From Firmicutes bacterium TM09-10 (GTDB taxonomy: Bacteria; Bacillota; Clostridia; Lachnospirales; Lachnospiraceae): a DNA stretch of 5,310 nucleotides. The stretch lies in assembly GCA_003481005.1 (NCBI GenBank), contig QUKC01000046.1, positions 1-5,310 on the forward strand. The letters are read 5' to 3'. Position 1 is the first letter of the stretch, and every line of letters starts with the position of its first letter. The translations under genes were made by a program, and so were the position numbers. Positions 1 to 5,220 of this stretch are shown here, in pieces. A model generated the notes under the pieces. The model did no database searches. It saw nothing but the letters and a program-made list of their open reading frames with translations, and was not told the origin of the DNA.

Positions 1-3
1 ATC

Positions 4-59
4 AAAGCCGCCGTTTCAAATGGGCGTGTCAAATTGTCTGCCGGACGACGGCTTTTTTT
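4..59 (+). terminator. Probable intrinsic terminator, plus strand, for a gene left of the window
   Basis: AAAGCCGCCGT (4-14) pairs with ACGACGGCTTT (45-55) with one mismatch, and the stem runs directly into a T tract (53-59). This is the order expected of a rho-independent terminator for transcription arriving from the left. The loop is long, about 30 nt, which weakens the call. The right arm is also the left arm of a stronger palindrome (37-80), so the two structures exclude each other. The gene it would serve lies outside the window. Confidence 0.4.
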
Positions 60-80
60 CTTTTGCCGTCGTCCGGCAGA
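37..80. repeat. Perfect 16-bp inverted repeat with T-rich 12-nt loop
   Basis: TCTGCCGGACGACGGC (37-52) and its exact reverse complement (65-80) flank TTTTTTTCTTTT (53-64). The stem is GC-rich and would be very stable as RNA or as a cruciform. The T run sits in the loop, not after the stem, so it is not a canonical terminator on either strand; transcripts of the minus-strand operon would still carry it at their 3' end and could be stabilised or processed there. The stretch 1-176 holds no other confident gene: short frames cross the palindrome in several phases, but none has a start with a ribosome site. Confidence 0.75.
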
Positions 81-176
81 TAGTGTCTGTAGTTAGTTAC
101 TGACTAAGGCTTTAATTTTTCGGATTAAATCAAAATCCGTTTTGCAGCAATAGTTACCATAGTACAGTTTGGCTTT

Positions 177-269
177 TTACTCTAACCTATCGAGGCCGGA
201 GCAGGCAGTACAAGCCAGCAAAGAAACCGCGATCAGGCAGCATCCAATAAATTTCCCAACTCTACGCAT
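177..269 (-). CDS. 30-residue Cys-rich lipoprotein-like small peptide
   Basis: This very short frame starts at ATG 269, ten bases after the stop of the 98-aa gene. It is preceded by AGGAAA five bases upstream, within a GAGG that overlaps that stop, so translational coupling is likely. The peptide has a positively charged start (MRRVGK), a hydrophobic core (FIGCCLIAVSLLA) and a lipobox-like LLAC or CTAC followed by a short polar tail ending SGLDRLE. That resembles a type II signal peptide with lipidation at Cys20 or Cys23, leaving only 8 to 11 residues. Four cysteines (10, 11, 20, 23) in 30 residues is striking. As the last gene of the operon it could be a tiny accessory lipoprotein, loosely comparable in placement to LanI immunity lipoproteins, but I recognise no homolog. 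It may instead be the truncated front of a longer lipoprotein, because the same frame stays open for 27 codons past the TAA. Confidence 0.55.
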   Translation of the reverse strand: MRRVGKFIGCCLIAVSLLACTACSGLDRLE

Positions 270-279
270 AACTGTTTCC

Positions 280-576
280 TCACTGAACGAAAGTAAGGAA
301 CATGGCAAGCGCAACAATTCCCACCATCAGCAGCAGAAAAAAAACGCTGATTGCAGTTGATACAATATTGATTATGCTGCGGCTTTCCCTGCTCCGCACA
401 CATACCACCGAAAGAATCAGACCCAGCAGGACAAAAACGATATTGGCTCCGGCCCAAGCGGTTCGGACTCCATCCGACAGCGAAAGGTGCAGAAGCGATG
501 GGGCAAGAGCCGCCAGCGGTAGGATGCTCACAATGAGCGCAGCGATACTAACTGATTGAAATTTTTTCTTTTCCAT
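280..576 (-). CDS. Small three-helix membrane protein, unknown family
   Basis: A 98-residue protein with a basic start (MEKKK) and three hydrophobic segments at about residues 8-30, 41-60 and 68-95, joined by short polar loops (SLSDGVRTA near 32-40 and RSRESRS at 61-67). The start is four bases past the stop of the second permease, with GAGG (584-587) seven bases upstream inside that gene's last codons, so it belongs to the same operon and is probably coupled. I recognise no named family. It could be an accessory subunit of the transporter or a separate membrane immunity protein; the location is the inner membrane, the function is unknown. The length and clean operon placement argue it is a real gene. 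Confidence 0.8.
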   Translation of the reverse strand: MEKKKFQSVSIAALIVSILPLAALAPSLLHLSLSDGVRTAWAGANIVFVLLGLILSVVCVRSRESRSIINIVSTAISVFFLLLMVGIVALAMFLTFVQ

Positions 577-580
577 AGTT

Positions 581-1345
581 TTACCTCATTTCTTTTTTCC
601 CAAATTGGGTGACAGCCAGCGCGAAAAACAGGCCAAACACTACAATCGCGCACGGCAGGAACGGAAACACCGAAAAAGCGGCGTCGGAAGTTTCTGCTGT
701 AAAGTCATAGAGAGAGCAGGAAACGAGATAACCGCTGTAACAGTACGGGTAGGCGATCCACAGCGGCGTATTCGCAACCAATACACCGGGAATCACAAGC
801 AGCAGATTTAATCCCACAGAAAGAAGCGGCTTTTCAAACAGCACAGTAATGGCCCACATAGCCGCAATGCACGGGAGCATAGTCAGAAACAGCCCCAAGC
901 ACCATTTCAGAAGATATAGGATCGGCAGGGTTTCTGTTACTCCCATTGTCTGTGTCGCAATCAACCCAGCGATTACAAATATGACAAGAAACACCACCAT
1001 CTCCATAAACAGATAAAAGGTAAGCACACAGAATTTGGCAATGGATAATGCGCAGCGGCTGACCGGCAGCGCCAGCATTTTCAGAATCCCGTTATTTCCT
1101 GTTTCTCGTCCTGCGATCATCACGCAAACCACGATCATGCTGAATGGAAGCAGATAGTAGGCGTAAACAAGCGCACTTTGAATAAACATGGCAGGCCACG
1201 CATTGGTGTATTCCGGTGTAAAGTAGTTGCTCAAACTCGCAACCCCGGAAACCACCACCAATAAAGGTGCAATAAAAATCAGGGGTACGATTTTGGAGCG
1301 TTTTACTTTCATAAACTCGATTTTGAGTAAATCCAAAAAACTCAT
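581..1345 (-). CDS. ABC-2 type permease, LanE/LanG (lantibiotic immunity) type, second permease
   Basis: A 254-residue integral membrane protein with about six membrane segments, near residues 18-37, 58-79, 101-130, 141-165, 171-193 and 224-247, the usual size and layout of the ABC-2 permeases of lantibiotic immunity and bacitracin transporters. The start MSFLDLLKIEFMKVKRSK, an amphipathic basic N-terminus before the first helix, is typical of the family. The cytoplasmic segment after helix 2 (E81, G86, then KMLALPVSR at 89-97) closely matches the same position in the other permease and probably contacts the ATPase. AAGGAGGG (minus-strand reading of 1356-1363) lies ten bases before ATG 1345 and overlaps the preceding stop. 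It should pair with the first permease and the ATPase to remove antimicrobial peptides from the membrane. Peptide specificity cannot be told from sequence. Confidence 0.88.
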   Translation of the reverse strand: MSFLDLLKIEFMKVKRSKIVPLIFIAPLLVVVSGVASLSNYFTPEYTNAWPAMFIQSALVYAYYLLPFSMIVVCVMIAGRETGNNGILKMLALPVSRCALSIAKFCVLTFYLFMEMVVFLVIFVIAGLIATQTMGVTETLPILYLLKWCLGLFLTMLPCIAAMWAITVLFEKPLLSVGLNLLLVIPGVLVANTPLWIAYPYCYSGYLVSCSLYDFTAETSDAAFSVFPFLPCAIVVFGLFFALAVTQFGKKEMR

Positions 1346-1361
1346 TTCTTATTATCCCTCC

Positions 1362-2087
1362 TTACTCGTAGCGTCTGTACTTCGCCAGCCACAAGCCCAC
1401 AGCAAGGAACAACAGTGTTTCCACCAAAGCGACAAGGGCAACCGTCGAATCAGGCTGGGCGCTCATGGCTACTGCTGGTTTCAGAATAATCACAAAAGGA
1501 TGCACCAGCAAAAGCGTCAGCCCCGAATTTGCAAGGGCCATACCACTCAGAAAACCGGCAACACCAATTCCAAGCGGCACCCACATATTTTCAAAGCGCG
1601 AGGAAATCAGCAGCATAAACGACAGTACCGGCATGGATGTGAGAAAAGAGTATCCGGCAAAGCGTACCAGCGTACCCATCTCAAATGCTCCGTCCGGCAA
1701 GTCCGTCATTCCGATCTGTGCAAGTGCCAGGTTTTGCAGCACGATTGCAACCAAAAACATGACCGTCAGAATCAGAAATTTGCACAGATACATGACTGGG
1801 ACGCTGACGGGAAGCATATACATCTTCTTTACGGCACTTCCCTTAAATTCCATGTTGTAGATCATGCAGGTAGCAACCACGATACCGAACAGATTCAGCA
1901 CCATAATCATGCCGTAGAGCTGGGTCAACAAGACATCCATCGGGGCCAGCGGCAGATTCAGAAGTGTGTCTTTCCGCACAATGAAATTGACAAATGCGTA
2001 GGCGGCTCCCAAGACACCAACGGCCAGCAGCACAGGAATCACGCCGGTTCGCTTTTCTTTCCGAAGTTCGATTGCCAGCGTTTTCAT
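1362..2087 (-). CDS. ABC-2 type permease, LanE/LanG (lantibiotic immunity) type, first permease
   Basis: A 241-residue membrane protein with about six hydrophobic segments, near residues 16-36, 55-77, 98-122, 142-163, 168-190 and 215-234. It opens with MKTLAIELRKEKRTG, the charged cytoplasmic start usual in LanE/LanG and BcrB-like permeases. Residues 77-96 (Y77, E80, G83, then KKMYMLPVS) form the loop after helix 2 and parallel the second permease. Its ATG overlaps the ATPase stop as ATGA (2084-2087), so the two are translationally coupled and probably made in fixed ratio. With the ATPase and second permease it makes a three-gene transporter like NisFEG or the C. difficile CprABC system. I cannot decide from reading alone which permease corresponds to LanE and which to LanG. 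Confidence 0.88.
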   Translation of the reverse strand: MKTLAIELRKEKRTGVIPVLLAVGVLGAAYAFVNFIVRKDTLLNLPLAPMDVLLTQLYGMIMVLNLFGIVVATCMIYNMEFKGSAVKKMYMLPVSVPVMYLCKFLILTVMFLVAIVLQNLALAQIGMTDLPDGAFEMGTLVRFAGYSFLTSMPVLSFMLLISSRFENMWVPLGIGVAGFLSGMALANSGLTLLLVHPFVIILKPAVAMSAQPDSTVALVALVETLLFLAVGLWLAKYRRYE

Positions 2088-2848
2088 AATTTTGCCCTCT
2101 GCTTTCTGTCCATGTTATCTTTCTCAACCATAGAAAGGAACACATCTTCCAGATTGTCCGCAGCGAAGCCGGATTGCAGGGCGTATTGACGCAGATCATT
2201 CATGCTTCCCTCAAACAGCAGCCGCCCGTGGTTGAGAATCCCAATGTCATCTGCAATCAATTCGATTTCAGACAGCATATGGGACGAGATCAGCACCGTG
2301 CAGTCGTAAAGGCTGGGCAAGGATTTTACCAGATTGCGGATTTCGTGGATACCTGACGGGTCAAGACCGTTTGTGGGTTCATCCAGAATCAGAATCGGCG
2401 GACGCCCCAAGAGCGCCCCGGCAAGGCCCAAGCGTTGCTTCATTCCCAGCGAATACTGTTTTGCCAGCCGGTCGCCAAACTCGGTCAGCCCTACCAGTTC
2501 CAGAGCATCTTCCACATCCGCTTTCAGCAGTCCCAAAATGCGGCGGATAATGTCAAGATTTTCCCGCCCGGTGAGATTCGCGTAGAAAGACGGCGCTTCG
2601 ATGAAAGAGCCGATCTCTTTGAGAATGGCAATCCGATCCTGCGGAAACTGTTTCCCATCAATGGTAAAGCTGCCTTTTGTGGGATTGGTCAACCCCAACA
2701 GCATTTTCATGGTTGTGGATTTGCCTGCCCCGTTCGGGCCAAGAAAACCATAAATGCTGCCCTTGCGAATATGAAGCGAAACATGATTGACCGAAGTGAA
2801 GTTCTTATATTTCTTGGTCAACTGTTCCGTTGTAATGATATAGTCCAT
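2084..2848 (-). CDS. ABC transporter ATP-binding protein, lantibiotic/bacitracin resistance (LanF/BcrA) type
   Basis: A 254-residue cytoplasmic ATPase that powers the two permeases encoded next to it. Walker A is GPNGAGKST (37-45), the signature is SLGMKQR (133-139, in place of LSGGQ), Walker B is ILILDEP (152-158) with Asp156 and Glu157, the D-loop follows at GLDP (161-164), and the H-loop histidine is His190 in SSHML. The usual Q-loop is replaced by IGSFIEAPSFY (79-89), with Glu84 where Gln is normal; this E-loop is known from lantibiotic-immunity ATPases such as NukF and supports the peptide-resistance assignment. A C-terminal tail (about 225-254) contains LEDVFLSMVE, common in this family. 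AAAGGAG (minus-strand reading of 2857-2863) sits eight bases before ATG 2848. It is the first gene of the operon and divergent from its likely regulator. Confidence 0.93.
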   Translation of the reverse strand: MDYIITTEQLTKKYKNFTSVNHVSLHIRKGSIYGFLGPNGAGKSTTMKMLLGLTNPTKGSFTIDGKQFPQDRIAILKEIGSFIEAPSFYANLTGRENLDIIRRILGLLKADVEDALELVGLTEFGDRLAKQYSLGMKQRLGLAGALLGRPPILILDEPTNGLDPSGIHEIRNLVKSLPSLYDCTVLISSHMLSEIELIADDIGILNHGRLLFEGSMNDLRQYALQSGFAADNLEDVFLSMVEKDNMDRKQRAKL

Positions 2849-2900
2849 AGAAACATCTCCTTTCGATGCTTCTATGGTACAACTTCAACCTGACATCTAC

Positions 2901-2906
2901 ATTCTC
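2901..2906 (-). promoter_or_regulatory. Candidate -10 of the ABC operon promoter
   Basis: Minus-strand GAGAAT (2906 to 2901) matches four of six positions of TATAAT. The -35 position, 17 bases further up, falls inside the distal direct repeat and reads AAGTAA, not TTGACA. A weak core with an operator in place of the -35 is what an activator-dependent promoter would show. The transcript would have a 5' leader of roughly 45 nt before ATG 2848. A rival -10, TACCAT (minus strand, 2879 to 2874), is equally degenerate. Confidence 0.3.
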
Positions 2907-2910
2907 CCGT

Positions 2911-2931
2911 CCTTACTTTTACCTTACTTTT
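2911..2931. promoter_or_regulatory. Direct-repeat operator, probable response-regulator box
   Basis: CCTTACTTTT occurs twice without mismatch (2911-2920 and 2922-2931), separated by one A, giving an 11-bp period. OmpR/PhoB-family regulators bind head-to-tail as dimers on direct repeats spaced 11 bp centre to centre, and such a regulator is encoded immediately to the right. Read on the minus strand the repeats are AAAAGTAAGG, lying just upstream of a weak core promoter for the ABC operon. The site is 63 bases from the ATPase start and 74 from the regulator start, so it could act on both directions. Confidence 0.65.
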
Positions 2932-2962
2932 CAAGGAACAAGAACGCAGAATAGACAGCCCA

Positions 2963-2971
2963 TGATATAAT
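2963..2971 (+). promoter_or_regulatory. Extended -10 promoter of the two-component genes
   Basis: TGATATAAT holds a perfect -10 hexamer TATAAT (2966-2971) with an upstream TG at the extended -10 position. The region 17 bases before it (about 2943-2948) reads AACGCA, so there is no recognisable -35, as is common for extended -10 promoters. Start of transcription would be near 2978, leaving a leader of about 27 nt. GGAG (2993-2996) is the ribosome site for the ATG at 3005. Confidence 0.65.
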
Positions 2972-3004
2972 AGAAACAAATAAAATCAGATTGGAGAAAC
3001 TGCT

Positions 3005-3706
3005 ATGGATAATTCCTTTTTACATACTAAAAGGCTCCTGTTGGTAGATGATGAACAGGAACTATTGAAAATGGTTTCAGATATATTGAAAGATGCAGGA
3101 TTTGAAACTGTCCTTACCGCAATGACGGTCAAAGAAGCTATTTTGACCGCAAAAGAGGAAACTCCCGATTTAATTGTTTTGGATGTCATGCTGCCGGATG
3201 GGGATGGCTTTTCTCTGATGCAGCATTTCCGCACTTTTACCAATGTGCCGATCATTTTCTTAACAGCAAAGGACGAAGCGGCAGACAAATTATCGGGATT
3301 GGGGCTTGGTGCAGATGACTACATTTCTAAGCCCTTTATGCCGCAGGAACTGTTACTGCGTATCTATGCGGTACTGCGGCGGACCTACAAAGAGGATTCA
3401 CCGCTGCTTGTTTTGGATGGATGTACGATTGATTTCAGCCGGGCCGAAGTCCATAAGGGCAGCGAAATTATCTCCCTGACAGCCAAAGAACATACTTTAC
3501 TTGAAACGCTTGCCCGTAATGCTGGAAAGATTGTTACCGTAGATGCGCTTTGTGAAGCCCTCTGGGGGGATAATCCTTTTGGCTACGAAAACAGCCTCAA
3601 TGCTCATGTCCGGCGCGTCCGGGAAAAAATTGAAACCGATCCATCAAAACCCGTGTCCCTAATAACCATTAAAGGATTAGGCTATAAGCTGATAGCAAGG
3701 AAGTGA
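3005..3706 (+). CDS. OmpR/PhoB-family response regulator
   Basis: A 233-residue cytoplasmic transcription factor. The receiver domain (about 10-126) has the acidic pair Asp15-Asp16, phospho-acceptor Asp60 in IVLDVMLPDGDG, Thr87 in IFLTAKD and Lys109 in ISKPF, so all residues needed for phosphorylation and switching are present. The C-terminal winged helix (about 134-232) contains SLTAKEHTLLETLA (157-170), the recognition-helix region NSLNAHVRRVREKIE (196-210) and the closing hairpin IKGLGYKL (222-229). Length is normal for the family. GGAG eight bases before the ATG supports this start. The downstream kinase begins four bases past the stop, so the pair is cognate. The probable target is the repeat operator at 2911-2931, controlling the divergent ABC operon. 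It resembles regulators of BcrR-independent, NisR/CprR-like peptide resistance, but a specific name is not justified. Confidence 0.95.
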   Translation: MDNSFLHTKRLLLVDDEQELLKMVSDILKDAGFETVLTAMTVKEAILTAKEETPDLIVLDVMLPDGDGFSLMQHFRTFTNVPIIFLTAKDEAADKLSGLGLGADDYISKPFMPQELLLRIYAVLRRTYKEDSPLLVLDGCTIDFSRAEVHKGSEIISLTAKEHTLLETLARNAGKIVTVDALCEALWGDNPFGYENSLNAHVRRVREKIETDPSKPVSLITIKGLGYKLIARK

Positions 3707-3710
3707 TGTC

Positions 3711-5075
3711 ATGAAATCATTCGGAAGTTATATATCTAAATATCTTGTGTCGTTCGTTGCCTTTATTCTGATATTGCTTTTTCTTAATGCAGTAGTATTC
3801 GGTCTGACTTTTCAAAAGATTGTGACCGAGGATTATGGCGATTCATCCCCGCAAGCCATGTTGGAAATGACTGCTACCGCCGCTACACCGGAACAATTAT
3901 CGGATGAGGCGGTGCAAATGCTCCGACAGAATCATATTTGGGCGATCTACTTGAACACAGATGGTCAATGTTATTGGTCGGTTGATTTGCCGGACAATGT
4001 GCCGAAAAATTACACAATTCAAGATGTCGCACTATTTTCAAAAGGGTATATTGAGGATTACCCGGTTTTTATTTGGAACACCGATGATGGGTTGTTGGTG
4101 CTGGGCTATCCCACAGACAGCTACACAAAACTCACCAGCAATTACTATTCCATTGCAGCACTTCAACGACTCCCCATCTTTGTGCTGGGGATGCTTGGCT
4201 TGGATTTGCTGTGCCTCTTTTCAGCCTATTACTTTTCCAAACGCAGAATCATTCACAATACCGAACCGATTGTGTCCGCTGTGAAAACTTTGGCAGACGG
4301 AAAGCCAGTTTCACTTCATATCAGCGGAGAACTATCGGAAATTGCAAGCAGTGTAAACAAAGCTTCTTCCATTTTGAATAGGCAAAATGAAGCGCGGGCG
4401 AACTGGATCAGCGGCGTTTCCCATGACATCCGCACACCTCTCTCCATGATTATGGGGTATGCGGACCGTATTGCAGAAAGTAAAGCTGCCAGCAAGAGCA
4501 TCCGTGAACAGGCGGAAATAGTACGGAAGCAAAGTGTAAAAATCAAAGAGCTGGTGCAGGATTTGAATTTAGTATCGCAGTTGGAATATGAGATGCAGCC
4601 GCTTCATAAAGAGATGGTTCGCTTATCCAAACTACTGCGATCCTATGTAGCAGACCTGTTGAATACAGGAATTTCCGATAGCTACAACATCGGAATTAAG
4701 ATCACTCCTGACGCCGAAAATGCTGTGTTGGAATGTGATGCCAGATTGATTTCGCGAGCTGTAAACAACCTTGTCCAGAACAGCATGAAACACAACCCAC
4801 AGGGCTGTGAAGTCTGCCTTTCGCTTACAGCATCGCAAAACCATCTTATCTTGGCGGTTACGGATAACGGAACGGGTCTGTCTGCTGAAAAGCTGCAAGA
4901 GCTGGAAGAAAAACCGCATTATATGGAAAGCACAGATGAACGGCTTGATTTAAGACATGGGCTTGGATTGCTGATTGTCCAACAAGTCGCCATAGCTCAT
5001 AACGGCACTTTCAAACTTACTAATGTTTTCCCGAAAGGGTGTGAAGCCACTTTAATATTCCCGTATATCGGATAA
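3711..5075 (+). CDS. Membrane sensor histidine kinase, partner of the adjacent regulator
   Basis: A 454-residue protein. Membrane helix 1 is at about 12-34, an external domain spans 35-152, helix 2 is at about 154-175, and a HAMP-like linker runs to about 228. The HisKA motif is SGVSHDIRTPLSM (234-246) with phospho-acceptor His238. The ATP-binding domain shows the N box around NNLVQNSMKHNP (352-363, Asn357), the G1 box DNGTGL (385-390) and the G2 box HGLGL (416-420). The kinase looks complete and active. The external domain, with WAIYLNTDGQCYW (77-89) and DYPVFIW (116-122), is far longer than in BceS-type intramembrane kinases, suggesting direct sensing of an external ligand. AAGGAAG (3697-3703) in the last codons of the regulator is the ribosome site, seven bases from ATG 3711. 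The likely signal, an antimicrobial peptide, is inferred from the neighbouring transporter. Confidence 0.94.
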   Translation: MKSFGSYISKYLVSFVAFILILLFLNAVVFGLTFQKIVTEDYGDSSPQAMLEMTATAATPEQLSDEAVQMLRQNHIWAIYLNTDGQCYWSVDLPDNVPKNYTIQDVALFSKGYIEDYPVFIWNTDDGLLVLGYPTDSYTKLTSNYYSIAALQRLPIFVLGMLGLDLLCLFSAYYFSKRRIIHNTEPIVSAVKTLADGKPVSLHISGELSEIASSVNKASSILNRQNEARANWISGVSHDIRTPLSMIMGYADRIAESKAASKSIREQAEIVRKQSVKIKELVQDLNLVSQLEYEMQPLHKEMVRLSKLLRSYVADLLNTGISDSYNIGIKITPDAENAVLECDARLISRAVNNLVQNSMKHNPQGCEVCLSLTASQNHLILAVTDNGTGLSAEKLQELEEKPHYMESTDERLDLRHGLGLLIVQQVAIAHNGTFKLTNVFPKGCEATLIFPYIG

Positions 5076-5094
5076 ACAGGCAAGTACAAATCTA

Positions 5095-5147
5095 TAAGAA
5101 AACGCCAGATGCAGAGGTGCTACGCCCCTGGATCTGGCGTTTTCTTA
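5095..5147. terminator. Strong hairpin terminator, probably bidirectional
   Basis: TAAGAAAACGCCAGAT (5095-5110) and its exact reverse complement (5132-5147) form a 16-bp outer stem; inside, 5112-5119 pairs with 5123-5130 with one mismatch and one G-U, leaving a three-base loop. The plus strand ends in TTTTCTT and, by symmetry, so does the minus strand. It lies 20 bases past the kinase stop and also about 75 bases past the stop of the convergent gene at the right edge, so it probably serves both. The stretch 5148-5220 holds nothing else I can support. Confidence 0.85.
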
Positions 5148-5220
5148 ATAAGCGCACTTCAAATCGGTATAACCTTCTTATTAACACTGACAAAAAACAG
5201 GCTCATCAAATGAAATTTTA

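Noticed and set aside
1..96. Open plus-strand frame entering from the left edge, which could be the tail of a gene
   Set aside because: It runs straight through the terminator-like hairpin and T tract, and at least two other frames are also open there, so it carries no coding evidence.
121..139. Small hairpin CGGATT / AATCCG followed by TTTT on the plus strand
   Set aside because: The stem is only 6 bp with a 7-base AT-rich loop, too weak to call a terminator.
169..559. Plus-strand and alternative minus-strand frames overlapping the 98-aa gene and the small peptide
   Set aside because: They lack good ribosome sites and show low-complexity basic or serine-rich translations; the called minus-strand genes fit the operon spacing.
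1227..2189. A 320-codon plus-strand open frame opposite the permeases
   Set aside because: It is antisense to two well-supported permeases; its translation is rich in His, Gln, Lys and Arg with no domain, and it merely mirrors their codon pattern.
2435..2893. A 152-codon plus-strand open frame opposite the ATPase gene
   Set aside because: It lies antisense to the Walker-motif gene, has no plausible ribosome site and no recognisable motif.
2952..2957. TAGACA as a -35 element for the regulator promoter
   Set aside because: It is only 8 bases from the TATAAT hexamer, far short of the usual 16-18; the extended -10 explains the promoter better.
5145..5184. 8-bp inverted repeat TTAATAAG / CTTATTAA
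   Set aside because: AT-only apart from one pair, 24 bases apart, and overlapping the edge of the terminator; expected by chance in AT-rich intergenic DNA.
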